DNA of 64,000 nucleotides, taken from NCBI RefSeq assembly GCF_052327305.1, contig NZ_CP182486.1, positions 1,860,001 to 1,924,000 on the forward strand. Direction: 5' to 3'. This DNA is from Sphingobium sp052327305 (GTDB taxonomy: Bacteria > Pseudomonadota > Alphaproteobacteria > Sphingomonadales > Sphingomonadaceae). The first letter of the stretch is position 1. Every line of letters starts with the position of its first letter. Shown here piece after piece: positions 1-7,663 of this stretch. The notes under the pieces were generated by a model. That model was not told the origin of the DNA. It worked only from the letters and a program-made list of their open reading frames with translations, and searched no databases. A program made the translations under genes and the position numbers.

Positions 1-2535
1 GTCGGTCGGGAACGGATAAAGCTGTTCGACGCGAACGATCTGCGTGCTCTTGTCGTCCGCCGCGTCGCGCGCTTCGATCAGGTCGTAGGCGACCTTGCCC
101 GAGCAGAGCACGAGCCGCTTCGTCTCCGTGTCGGCCGCGCCGTTCGGATCAGAAAGGATGCGACGGAAGTGCGTTTCGCCCAGGAAGTCCTCGGCCTTGC
201 TCACCGCCATCTTGTGCCGCAGCAGCGACTTGGGCGTCATGAGGATCAGCGGCTTGCGGAACGGACGCAGCATCTGCCGGCGCAGAATGTGGAAATAATT
301 GGCCGGCGTCGTGCAGTTGGCGACCTGGATGTTCCCTTCGGCGCAGAGCTGGAGATAGCGCTCCAGTCGTGCAGAGCTGTGCTCCGGCCCTTGGCCCTCA
401 TAGCCGTGCGGCAGCAGGCAAACGAGACCGTTGGCGCGCAGCCACTTGCTCTCCGATGAAGAGATATACTGGTCGAAAATGATCTGGGCGCCGTTGGCGA
501 AGTCGCCGAACTGCGCTTCCCAGAGCACCAGCGTCTTTGGATCGGCCATGGCATAGCCATATTCGAAGCCGAGCACGCCATATTCGGACAGCGGCGAATC
601 CAGCACTTCGAACCGGCCATGCGGCACAGTCGTGAGCGGAATATATTTGTTCTCGCTCTGCTGATCGACCCAGACGGCGTGTCGCTGCGAGAAGGTGCCG
701 CGGCCGGAGTCCTGCCCCGAAAGGCGAACGCCATAGCCCTCCGAAAGGAGCGAGCCGAAGGCCAGCGCCTCGCCGGTCGCCCAGTCGAAATTCTCGCCAG
801 AGCGGAACATCTCGGCTTTCGCGTCGAGGATGCGGCGCAGCGTCTTGTGGACGTTGACGCCCTCCGGCACCGTCGTCAGCGTGCGGCCCAGGCTCTCGAA
901 GAGCTTGGGAGAAATCGCCGATTCGACGCTCTTGCGCGCGGTTTCGACGTCGGCGGGTTGATGCAGGCCGGACCAGCGGCCGGCGAACCAGTCCGCCTTG
1001 TTGGACTTGTAGCTTTTCGCCGCCTCGAACTCGTCCTCGAGATTGGTGACGAACCCGTCCGTCACTTCCTTCGTGAACGCGTCGTCGATCACGCCTTCGG
1101 ACGCGAGCCGGGCCGCATAGACCTCGCTCACCGGCGGGTGTTGGCGAATGCGCTCGTACATGAGCGGCTGCGTGAAGCTCGGTTCGTCGCCCTCATTGTG
1201 GCCGAAGCGGCGATAGCACCACATGTCGATCACGATGTCGCGATGGAAGGTCTGGCGATAGTCGATCGCCAGCTTGCAGGCGAAGGTCACGGCTTCGGGA
1301 TCGTCGCCGTTCACATGCAGGATCGGCGCCTGCACGCCCTTGGCAACGTCGCTGGGATAAGGCGAGCCGCGCGAGAACTGCGGGCTGGTCGTAAAGCCGA
1401 TCTGGTTGTTGACGACGAAGTGGATGCAGCCGCCGGTGTTGTAGCCGTTGACGCCCGAAAAGCCGAAGCACTCCCAGACGATGCCCTGCCCAGCGAACGC
1501 CGCGTCGCCATGGATGAGCACGGGGAGCACCTGCTCGTGATTCGCCAGATCGTCGCGGAAGGTCTGCTGCGCGCGCACCTTGCCGAGCACCACCGGGTCC
1601 ACCGTTTCGAGATGCGACGGGTTGGGCACGAGGCTCATATGCACCTTGATGCCGTCGAACTCGCGGTCCGTGCTGGTGCCGAGGTGATACTTCACGTCGC
1701 CCGATCCGCCGACATCCTCCGGATTGGCCGTGCCGCCAGAGAATTCGTGGAAGATGACGCGGAAGCCCTTGGCCATCACGTTCGCAAGCACGTTGAGGCG
1801 GCCGCGATGGGCCATGCCATAGACGATCTCGCGCACGCCCAGTGCGCCGCCATATTTGATGACGGCTTCAAGGGCGGGGATCATCGATTCGCCACCGTCG
1901 AGGCCGAAGCGCTTGGTGCCGACATATTTACGGCCCAGGAACTTCTCGTACTGCTCGCCCTGAATGACCTTCGTGAGGATCGCCTTCTTGCCGGCCGGCG
2001 TGAAGTCGATCGACTTGTCGCCACCCTCGATCCGGTCCTGGATGAAGCGGCGCTCCTCCACATCCGAGATATGCATATATTCGAAGCCGACATTGCCGCA
2101 GTAGTTTGCGCGCAGGATGGCGACGACTTCGCGCACTGTGCCCCACTCCAGGCCCAGATTGCCGCCCAGATAAACTTTCCGGTCGAGATCCTTGCCGGAG
2201 AAGCCATGATATTCCGGCGTCAGGTCGGCCGGCAGATCGCGCTGCGTCAGGCCCAGCGGATCGAGATTGGCGGCGAGATGTCCGCGCACCCGGTAGGTGC
2301 GGATCAGCATCATGGCGCGGATCGAATCAGCGGCGGCGGCGGCAATGTCAGCTTCGCTCGCCGGGGCTCCCGTGCCAGCCTTCTTGGCGGCGGCCTTCAC
2401 AGCCGCCTGCATCTGGGTGGGGTCGAGCGCGGACGTGAGATCGTCCGTCACGTCCATCGGCCAGCCGCGCCGTGCCCAGCTCGGGCCTTGCTCGACTTCT
2501 GCCGTCCCGCTGAAATCCTGACCTTCGTAACCCAT
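1..2535 (-). CDS. sucA: 2-oxoglutarate dehydrogenase E1 component, 3' end outside window
   Basis: Thiamine-diphosphate E1 subunit of the 2-oxoglutarate dehydrogenase complex, which decarboxylates 2-oxoglutarate and transfers succinyl to the lipoyl arm of E2 (SucB). 845 codons are present; the C-terminus lies beyond the left edge, which fits a family length of roughly 930-950 residues. The frame opens MGYEGQDFSG and carries the family block HRGRLNVLANVMAKG near residue 240, GHNEGDEPSF near 445 and, further on, GFEYGYAMADP and WEAQFGDFANGAQ, all typical of OGDH E1. It is the last gene visible in a minus-strand run mdh-sucD-sucA, with an 87-nt gap to sucD that holds a hairpin. The order suggests sucB and lpd follow off the edge, which cannot be checked here. 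Identification is firm; only the missing end is unknown. Confidence 0.96.
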   Translation of the reverse strand, partial: MGYEGQDFSGTAEVEQGPSWARRGWPMDVTDDLTSALDPTQMQAAVKAAAKKAGTGAPASEADIAAAAADSIRAMMLIRTYRVRGHLAANLDPLGLTQRDLPADLTPEYHGFSGKDLDRKVYLGGNLGLEWGTVREVVAILRANYCGNVGFEYMHISDVEERRFIQDRIEGGDKSIDFTPAGKKAILTKVIQGEQYEKFLGRKYVGTKRFGLDGGESMIPALEAVIKYGGALGVREIVYGMAHRGRLNVLANVMAKGFRVIFHEFSGGTANPEDVGGSGDVKYHLGTSTDREFDGIKVHMSLVPNPSHLETVDPVVLGKVRAQQTFRDDLANHEQVLPVLIHGDAAFAGQGIVWECFGFSGVNGYNTGGCIHFVVNNQIGFTTSPQFSRGSPYPSDVAKGVQAPILHVNGDDPEAVTFACKLAIDYRQTFHRDIVIDMWCYRRFGHNEGDEPSFTQPLMYERIRQHPPVSEVYAARLASEGVIDDAFTKEVTDGFVTNLEDEFEAAKSYKSNKADWFAGRWSGLHQPADVETARKSVESAISPKLFESLGRTLTTVPEGVNVHKTLRRILDAKAEMFRSGENFDWATGEALAFGSLLSEGYGVRLSGQDSGRGTFSQRHAVWVDQQSENKYIPLTTVPHGRFEVLDSPLSEYGVLGFEYGYAMADPKTLVLWEAQFGDFANGAQIIFDQYISSSESKWLRANGLVCLLPHGYEGQGPEHSSARLERYLQLCAEGNIQVANCTTPANYFHILRRQMLRPFRKPLILMTPKSLLRHKMAVSKAEDFLGETHFRRILSDPNGAADTETKRLVLCSGKVAYDLIEARDAADDKSTQIVRVEQLYPFPTD

Positions 2536-2582
2536 GGCCTGATCCTCGATCCTTCGTATCCGGCCCCCGCAGGGCGACCTGT

Positions 2583-2602
2583 CGTCTGGCCCCCGCCAGA
2601 CG
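2583..2602 (-). other. hairpin in the sucD-sucA gap
   Basis: Perfect 8-bp inverted repeat CGTCTGGC / GCCAGACG around a four-base CCCC loop, between the sucD stop and the sucA start. No T-run follows on the minus strand, so it is unlikely to be an intrinsic terminator. A role in mRNA processing or stability between the two cistrons is inference. Confidence 0.5.
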
Positions 2603-2622
2603 CGGCCAGCTCCGTTACACGC

Positions 2623-3507
2623 TTAGCCCTTAAGAACTTCCAAGAGCGTGGTTCCCAGCTCGCTGGGGCTCGCCGCGACCTTGATGCCCGCGGCTTCCAT
2701 CGCCGCGATCTTGCTTTCCGCGTCGCCCTTGCCGCCCGAGACGATGGCGCCGGCATGGCCCATGCGACGGCCCGGAGGGGCAGTGCGGCCTGCGATGAAA
2801 CCGGCCATCGGCTTTTTGCGCCCCTTCTTCGCCTCATCGATGAGGAACTGCGCGGCCTGCTCCTCGGCGTCGCCGCCGATTTCGCCGATCATGATGATGG
2901 ACTCGGTGGCGTCGTCAGCCAGAAAGAGCTCCAGCACGTCGATGAAGTTGGTGCCATTGACGGGATCGCCGCCAATGCCGACCGCAGTGGTCTGGCCGAG
3001 GCCTGCATTCGAGGTCTGGAACACTGCTTCATATGTAAGCGTGCCCGAGCGGGAGACAACGCCCACGCTGCCCTTCTTGAAGATGGAGCCGGGCATGATG
3101 CCGATCTTGCACTCGCCCGGCGTCAGCACGCCGGGGCAGTTCGGGCCGATGAGGCGCGACTTGCTGCCGGAGAGCGCACGCTTCACGCGCACCATGTCGA
3201 GCACGGGGATGCCTTCGGTGATCGTGACGATCAGCGGCACTTGTGCGTCGATCGCCTCCAGAATCGAATCGGCAGCGAATGGCGGCGGCACGTAGATGAC
3301 GCTGGCGGTCGCGCCGGTCTTGGCGACGGCTTCCTCCACCGTGTCGAAGACGGGCAGGCCGATGTGGCTGGTGCCGCCTTTGCCCGGCGTCACGCCGCCG
3401 ACCATCTGCGTGCCATAGGCCAGCGCCTGCTCAGTGTGGAAGGTGCCGGTCGCACCGGTCATGCCCTGAGTGATGACCTTGGTGTTCTTGTCGACGAGGA
3501 TGCTCAC
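2623..3507 (-). CDS. sucD: succinyl-CoA ligase (ADP/GDP-forming) alpha subunit
   Basis: Alpha subunit of succinyl-CoA synthetase, which makes succinate plus ATP or GTP from succinyl-CoA in the TCA cycle. At 294 residues it has the usual family length. An N-terminal CoA-binding Rossmann domain (VITQGMTGATGTFHTEQALAYGT from residue 11) is followed by the ligase domain. The phosphorylated histidine is His251 in RRMGHAGAI, and GPNCPG lies near residue 121. The gene sits between mdh and sucA on the minus strand. The beta subunit sucC, needed for activity and often adjacent, is not in the window. Start MSILVDKNTK is well supported by family alignment from memory. Confidence 0.97.
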   Translation of the reverse strand: MSILVDKNTKVITQGMTGATGTFHTEQALAYGTQMVGGVTPGKGGTSHIGLPVFDTVEEAVAKTGATASVIYVPPPFAADSILEAIDAQVPLIVTITEGIPVLDMVRVKRALSGSKSRLIGPNCPGVLTPGECKIGIMPGSIFKKGSVGVVSRSGTLTYEAVFQTSNAGLGQTTAVGIGGDPVNGTNFIDVLELFLADDATESIIMIGEIGGDAEEQAAQFLIDEAKKGRKKPMAGFIAGRTAPPGRRMGHAGAIVSGGKGDAESKIAAMEAAGIKVAASPSELGTTLLEVLKG

Positions 3508-3568
3508 GAGGATATTGCTCCTTCATGCACGCTGGCGCCGACAACCGGCGCGCAGTTTTGACCCCCTG

Positions 3569-3607
3569 CGCCCTTCCCGTCACAGGCCGGAGCCGACGGG
3601 GAGGGCG
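3569..3607 (-). other. long hairpin in the mdh-sucD gap
   Basis: Inverted repeat with 13-nt arms (3569-3581 and 3595-3607) that pair throughout with a single G-U position, around a 13-nt loop. It begins 15 nt after the mdh stop in the direction of transcription. There is no T-run after it on the minus strand, so a partial terminator, attenuator or RNase-processing structure is more likely than a full terminator. Confidence 0.55.
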
Positions 3608-3622
3608 TGAGAGCCGTTTAAA

Positions 3623-4585
3623 TCACGCGAGGCTCGGGTCGATGCCCTTGCACGCCACCAGCAGTTCCTTGACCGCGTCGACGCTGACCTGAAGATAGCC
3701 CTTGGCCGCCTCGTCCAGCTCGATTTCGACGATCTGCTCCACGCCGCCCGCGCCGATGATGACGGGAACGCCGACATAGAGATCATCGACGCCGTACTGG
3801 CCGGAGAGATGCACGGCGGCAGGCAGCAGGCGCTTCTGATCGTAGAGATAGGCTTCGGCCATCGCGATGCCGCTGGTCGCGGGCGCATAGAAGGCCGAGC
3901 CGGTCTTGAGGAGGCCGACGATCTCGCCGCCGCCCGAGCGGGTGCGCTGCACGATCGCGTCGATGCGCTCCTGAGTGGAACGGCCCTGCTTGATGAGATC
4001 GGGAATGGGGATGCCCGCGACAGTCGAATACTGAACGACCGGAACCATGGTGTCGCCGTGGCCGCCAAGGACGAAACTGTTCACGTCCTTCACAGAGACC
4101 TGGAATTCTTCGGCGAGGAAATGGCTGAAGCGCGACGAGTCGAGCACACCGGCCATGCCCACCACCTTGTTGTGGGGCAGGCCCGAAAATTCGCGCAGCG
4201 CCCAGACCATCGCGTCGAGCGGGTTGGTGATGCAGATGACGAACGCGTCGGGCGCGTTGGCCTTAATGCCTTCGCCCACGGCCTTCATGACCTTGAGGTT
4301 GATGCCGAGCAGATCGTCGCGGCTCATGCCCGGCTTGCGGGCGACGCCGGCAGTGACGATGATGACGTCTGCGCCTGCAATGTCGGCATAATCATTGGAG
4401 CCGATGATCTTCGCGTCGAAGCCCTCGACCGGGCCACACTGGGAGAGGTCGAGCGCCTTACCCTGGGGAACACCGTCCACGACATCGAACAGAACGATGT
4501 CACCCAAACCTTTAAGCGCTGCCAAATGGGCGAGTGTGCCGCCAATATTGCCGGCGCCGATCAGCGCGATCTTCTTGCGGGCCAT
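3623..4585 (-). CDS. mdh: malate dehydrogenase, LDH-like type
   Basis: NAD-dependent oxidation of malate to oxaloacetate in the TCA cycle. The 320-residue protein is the LDH-like MDH type common in alphaproteobacteria. The NAD-binding GAGNIGG lies at residues 10-16 and FDVVDG follows strand beta-2 at 33-38. Substrate arginines are expected in VARKPGMSRDD (81-91), and the catalytic histidine is His176 in GGHGDTM. The start is preceded by AAGGAG about 8 nt upstream on the minus strand, and a TTGAAA/TAAGGC promoter lies 46-74 nt upstream. It is probably the first gene of an mdh-sucD-sucA transcript, since the zapE stop is 168 nt away. Confidence 0.97.
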   Translation of the reverse strand: MARKKIALIGAGNIGGTLAHLAALKGLGDIVLFDVVDGVPQGKALDLSQCGPVEGFDAKIIGSNDYADIAGADVIIVTAGVARKPGMSRDDLLGINLKVMKAVGEGIKANAPDAFVICITNPLDAMVWALREFSGLPHNKVVGMAGVLDSSRFSHFLAEEFQVSVKDVNSFVLGGHGDTMVPVVQYSTVAGIPIPDLIKQGRSTQERIDAIVQRTRSGGGEIVGLLKTGSAFYAPATSGIAMAEAYLYDQKRLLPAAVHLSGQYGVDDLYVGVPVIIGAGGVEQIVEIELDEAAKGYLQVSVDAVKELLVACKGIDPSLA

Positions 4586-4630
4586 CCAATGCTCCTTGGT
4601 TCGGGGGGAGTTTTTTCGTGATCGCTGGCC

Positions 4631-4659
4631 GCCTTATGCCCAAATGGTTACCGTTTCAA
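4631..4659 (-). promoter_or_regulatory. putative mdh promoter
   Basis: On the minus strand a TTGAAA -35 (4654-4659) and a TAAGGC -10 (4631-4636) are separated by exactly 17 nt. The predicted start is about 40 nt before the mdh ATG. The -10 form resembles those proposed here for rpsT (TAAAGG) and yezD (TAAAGA). Prediction from sequence only. Confidence 0.45.
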
Positions 4660-4690
4660 TGCATGATGTCTCTTCAGAAGGACTTTTATA

Positions 4691-4705
4691 TGCAATTCAT
4701 TCGCA
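4691..4705. promoter_or_regulatory. Fur-box-like 7-1-7 inverted repeat upstream of mdh
   Basis: TGCAATT-C-ATTCGCA: the two 7-nt half-sites match at five of seven positions, in the 7-1-7 layout known for Fur boxes. It lies in a conspicuously AT-rich island, 31 bp upstream of the proposed mdh -35, a position more compatible with activation than with blocking polymerase. Assignment to Fur is inference from pattern only. Confidence 0.3.
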
Positions 4706-4752
4706 ATATCATTAAATGCCTTCCGTAATCACTTTTCCGCATGTCTGACCCG

Positions 4753-5871
4753 TCAATCGTTATCGGATCCGTGCGCTAAGGCGAGATATTCGTCCGATTG
4801 CATCTCTTCGAGGCGCGATACGGTGCGCTGGAATTCGAAGCTCCCGTCGCCAGTGGGATAGAGGGCATCGGGCGCAGCAGCCGCGCTTGCCAGCAGCTTG
4901 ACTTTATACTCGTAGAGCGCGTCGATGAGCGTGACGAAACGCGCGGCTTCGTTGCGATTCTCCGGCCCCATGATCGGGATGCCGACGATGATGACCGCGT
5001 GAAAATGCCGGGCAATGGCGAGGTAGTCGCTGGCGCCGCGCGCCTCCCCGCACAGCCGCTTGAAGGAGAAGACCGCGACGCCTTTCAGGCTCTTGGGCAC
5101 GTGAAGAGTTCGCCCGCCGCCCACGTCCAGCTCTTCGCTCGGTACATGGGCGCGATCTTCTGGCGGATAGTCGGTAAGACTGAAGAAGGCGGCGGAGAGT
5201 GCTTTGGTCGCAACGTCGTCCGCCGGCACGTGCCATGTCGCCGCTGACCCGAGTCGGTCCCGGCGATAGTCGGTCGGTCCATCGAGCGCGAGGATGTCGA
5301 GTCGCGCTTCGAGCAGATGGATAAACGGCACGAAGAGGTCGCGGTTGATTCCGTTCTTGTAGAGATCGCGCGGCGGACGGTTCGAGGTCGCGATTATTGT
5401 GACACGCCGCTCGATGAGCGCCGTGAACAGGCGTGAGAGAATCGCTGCGTCCGCGCTGCTGGTTACGAAAAGCTCGTCGAAGCAGAGAACGCGGGTCTCG
5501 TCGGCGATCGCTTGCGCGACCTGAATGATCGGGTCGCCCTGCTCGTTTTCGCGCGCGGCGTGCAGGCGTTGATGCACTTCGATCATGAAGGCGTGGAAGT
5601 GAACGCGCCGCTTCCGCCGGACGGTCAGCATATCGTAGAACAGCGCCATCAGCATGGTCTTGCCGCGCCCCGCGCCGCCCCAGAGATAGGCGCCACGCAC
5701 CGGGTCCGGCGTCTTGCCGAACATTTTCCAGATGAGGCTGCCGCGCGGCGGCGCACTTTCCAGTTCCGTCTTCACCCTGTCCAGCAGGGCAACCGCCTTG
5801 AGCTGATCAGGGTCGGATCGCACTTCGCCCCGCGCGACCAGCGCGGCATAGGCTTCGGCGAGGCTGGTCAT
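4753..5871 (-). CDS. zapE: cell division protein ZapE (AFG1-like ATPase)
   Basis: AFG1/ZapE family P-loop ATPase of 372 residues. In E. coli ZapE associates with FtsZ and the divisome; mitochondrial Afg1 relatives act in respiratory-complex quality control. Walker A GGAGRGKT is at residues 65-72 and Walker B LCFDEL at 129-134, followed by the sensor-type ATSNRPP segment. The gene lies 16 nt after the sdhB stop on the same strand, so the two are probably cotranscribed. Placement between sdhB and mdh fits the older idea of an AFG1 link to respiratory membrane enzymes, but that is inference from context. Confidence 0.93.
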   Translation of the reverse strand: MTSLAEAYAALVARGEVRSDPDQLKAVALLDRVKTELESAPPRGSLIWKMFGKTPDPVRGAYLWGGAGRGKTMLMALFYDMLTVRRKRRVHFHAFMIEVHQRLHAARENEQGDPIIQVAQAIADETRVLCFDELFVTSSADAAILSRLFTALIERRVTIIATSNRPPRDLYKNGINRDLFVPFIHLLEARLDILALDGPTDYRRDRLGSAATWHVPADDVATKALSAAFFSLTDYPPEDRAHVPSEELDVGGGRTLHVPKSLKGVAVFSFKRLCGEARGASDYLAIARHFHAVIIVGIPIMGPENRNEAARFVTLIDALYEYKVKLLASAAAAPDALYPTGDGSFEFQRTVSRLEEMQSDEYLALAHGSDND

Positions 5872-5887
5872 TGCGAGTCGGGCGCGC

Positions 5888-6673
5888 TCAGAGCTGGCGC
5901 TCGACCATCATCTTCTTGGTTTCGGCGATTGCCTTCGCCGGATTGAGGCCTTTGGGGCACACGTTCGCGCAGTTCATGATCGTGTGGCAGCGATAGAGGC
6001 GGAACGGGTCTTCCAGCTCGTCGAGTCGCTCGCCGGTCATCTCGTCCCGGCTATCCGCCAGCCAGCGATAGGCCTGTAGCAGAATGGCCGGACCGAGGAA
6101 CTTGTCGCTGTTCCACCAGTAGCTCGGGCAGCTCGTCGAGCAGCAGGCGCACAGGATGCACTCGTAGAGCCCGTCCAGCTTCTCGCGATCTTCCGGCGAC
6201 TGCAGGCGCTCCTTGCCGGCCGGCGGCGGCGTCACCGTCTTGAGCCAGGGCTGGATGGAGGCATATTGCGCATAGAAGTGCGTGAAGTCGGGGACGAGAT
6301 CCTTGATCACGTCCATGTGCGGTAGCGGCGTGATCTGCACGTCGCCCTTGCAGTCCTCGATCGCGGTCGTGCAGGCGAGGCCGTTGCGGCCGTTGATGTT
6401 CATCGCGCAGGAGCCGCAGATGCCCTCGCGGCAGGAGCGCCGGAAGGTCAGGCCCGCATCCTGCTCGCTCTTCATCTTGATGAGCGCGTCGAGCACCATC
6501 GGCCCACATTCATCAAGATCAATCTCGAACGTGTCGTAGCGCGGGTTCTCGCCGGATGCCGGATCGTAGCGATAGACTTTGAACGTCTTGACCTGACCGG
6601 CTGCGTCCGGCGCCTTATGCACGACACCGGACTTGCGAACCTTGCTATTGGCGGGCAGGGAGAATTCGGCCAT
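5888..6673 (-). CDS. sdhB: succinate dehydrogenase iron-sulfur subunit
   Basis: Iron-sulfur subunit of succinate dehydrogenase (complex II), carrying electrons from the flavoprotein SdhA to the membrane quinone site. The 261-residue protein has an N-terminal ferredoxin-like domain with [2Fe-2S] ligands Cys81, Cys86, Cys89 and Cys101. The C-terminal domain has CILCACCSTSCP (Cys172, 175, 178, 182) and RCHTIMNCANVCPKG (Cys229, 235, 239) for the [4Fe-4S] and [3Fe-4S] clusters. The flavoprotein and membrane-anchor genes sdhA, sdhC and sdhD are not next to it: the neighbour upstream is divergent. The gene opens a short operon with zapE. Confidence 0.97.
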   Translation of the reverse strand: MAEFSLPANSKVRKSGVVHKAPDAAGQVKTFKVYRYDPASGENPRYDTFEIDLDECGPMVLDALIKMKSEQDAGLTFRRSCREGICGSCAMNINGRNGLACTTAIEDCKGDVQITPLPHMDVIKDLVPDFTHFYAQYASIQPWLKTVTPPPAGKERLQSPEDREKLDGLYECILCACCSTSCPSYWWNSDKFLGPAILLQAYRWLADSRDEMTGERLDELEDPFRLYRCHTIMNCANVCPKGLNPAKAIAETKKMMVERQL

Positions 6674-6714
6674 CTTGCTTTGTGTCCTCGCGGGCAGCCG
6701 CGTTGCTGCAATGA

Positions 6715-7611
6715 TTGGCGGTCCCTAGCGCCAAGCCCGCCCCGGCTCAAGAGGAGGCCGCCCTGAACGGCAAATCGGTTCACTGGTTCATCGTCAACCC
6801 GCAGAGCGGCAGTTACGATGAGAGCCTTGTCAGCGCGATCCGCGACCATGCCGAATCGGCTGGCCAGCCGATTGAACGCGTGATCGAAGTGGGGACGGAC
6901 GATCTGCCCGACGCGCGAATGGCGCGCGGCGTGGATCGCATTCTCGTCATGACCGGAGACGGCACGGTCAGCGCTGTGCATGAGGCGCTGTCCGGCTGGC
7001 AGGGCGAGCTTCTGGTCCTGCCCGGCGGAACGATGAACCTCCTTTCCCGCGCTCTCCATGGTGAGGCCAAGCCCCTCGAAATCATGGATGCGGTGCTGGC
7101 AGGCAAGGCGAACGCGATAACGATACCCCTTATCACCGTGGGAGAGTTCACGGCGATTTCCGGGTTGTTCGCGGGGCCGACGACTGCGTGGGGCGATGTG
7201 CGGGAGCAGCTTCGTCAGGTCGATGTCAAAGCTCTTGTGGAAACCGTTCCCCAGGCCATCGCCGCGACTCTGGGCGAGCAGTGCGTGACTGCGCACGGTG
7301 TGCCGGGAGAGTATCCGGCCTTTTATCTTCAGCCGGGCGAAGGCGGCATCACGTTGTTTGGCGTGCGCGCGGAAGGGGCGGGCGATCTGCTCGCCCATGG
7401 ATGGGCCTGGCTGAAGGGAGACTTTCGCGAGGGGCCGGTGGATCGACTCGGCGTGCATGAAGCGCTGGCCATTGCCGGGAGCGAAGCAGGCGGCACGCTC
7501 TCGCTTCTTGTCGATGGCGAGAAATGCGAGACGGCCGATCCCGCGACCTTCTCCGCTGCGCAGTCGGAGATTTGCTTCCTCTCGCTGAATGGCCGCACCG
7601 ACTGGCCCTGA
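6715..7611 (+). CDS. diacylglycerol kinase catalytic-domain protein
   Basis: Member of the DAGK catalytic / YegS / LCB5 lipid kinase family, which phosphorylates diacylglycerol or long-chain bases. Visible motifs are VNPQSGSYDES near the N-terminus, MTGDGTVSAVHEAL at about residues 79-92 (the nucleotide-binding GDGT) and LPGGTMNLLSRALHG at about 102-116. The C-terminal part is the beta-sandwich typical of the fold. The start is uncertain: a TTG at 6715 has no obvious Shine-Dalgarno, whereas a CTG at 6763 follows GAGGAGG by five bases and would give a protein 16 residues shorter. It is divergent from sdhB with a 41-nt gap. The lipid substrate cannot be read from the sequence. Confidence 0.82.
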   Translation: MAVPSAKPAPAQEEAALNGKSVHWFIVNPQSGSYDESLVSAIRDHAESAGQPIERVIEVGTDDLPDARMARGVDRILVMTGDGTVSAVHEALSGWQGELLVLPGGTMNLLSRALHGEAKPLEIMDAVLAGKANAITIPLITVGEFTAISGLFAGPTTAWGDVREQLRQVDVKALVETVPQAIAATLGEQCVTAHGVPGEYPAFYLQPGEGGITLFGVRAEGAGDLLAHGWAWLKGDFREGPVDRLGVHEALAIAGSEAGGTLSLLVDGEKCETADPATFSAAQSEICFLSLNGRTDWP

Positions 7612-7663
7612 CTGGTCGACACCAAGCCATTGACGATTGCTGCGGCGCACCTAAGCTGCCTCT

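Noticed and set aside
619..3561. A 980-codon open frame on the plus strand across sucA and sucD
   Set aside because: It is the mirror frame of two certain minus-strand genes in high-GC DNA; its translation has no family features.
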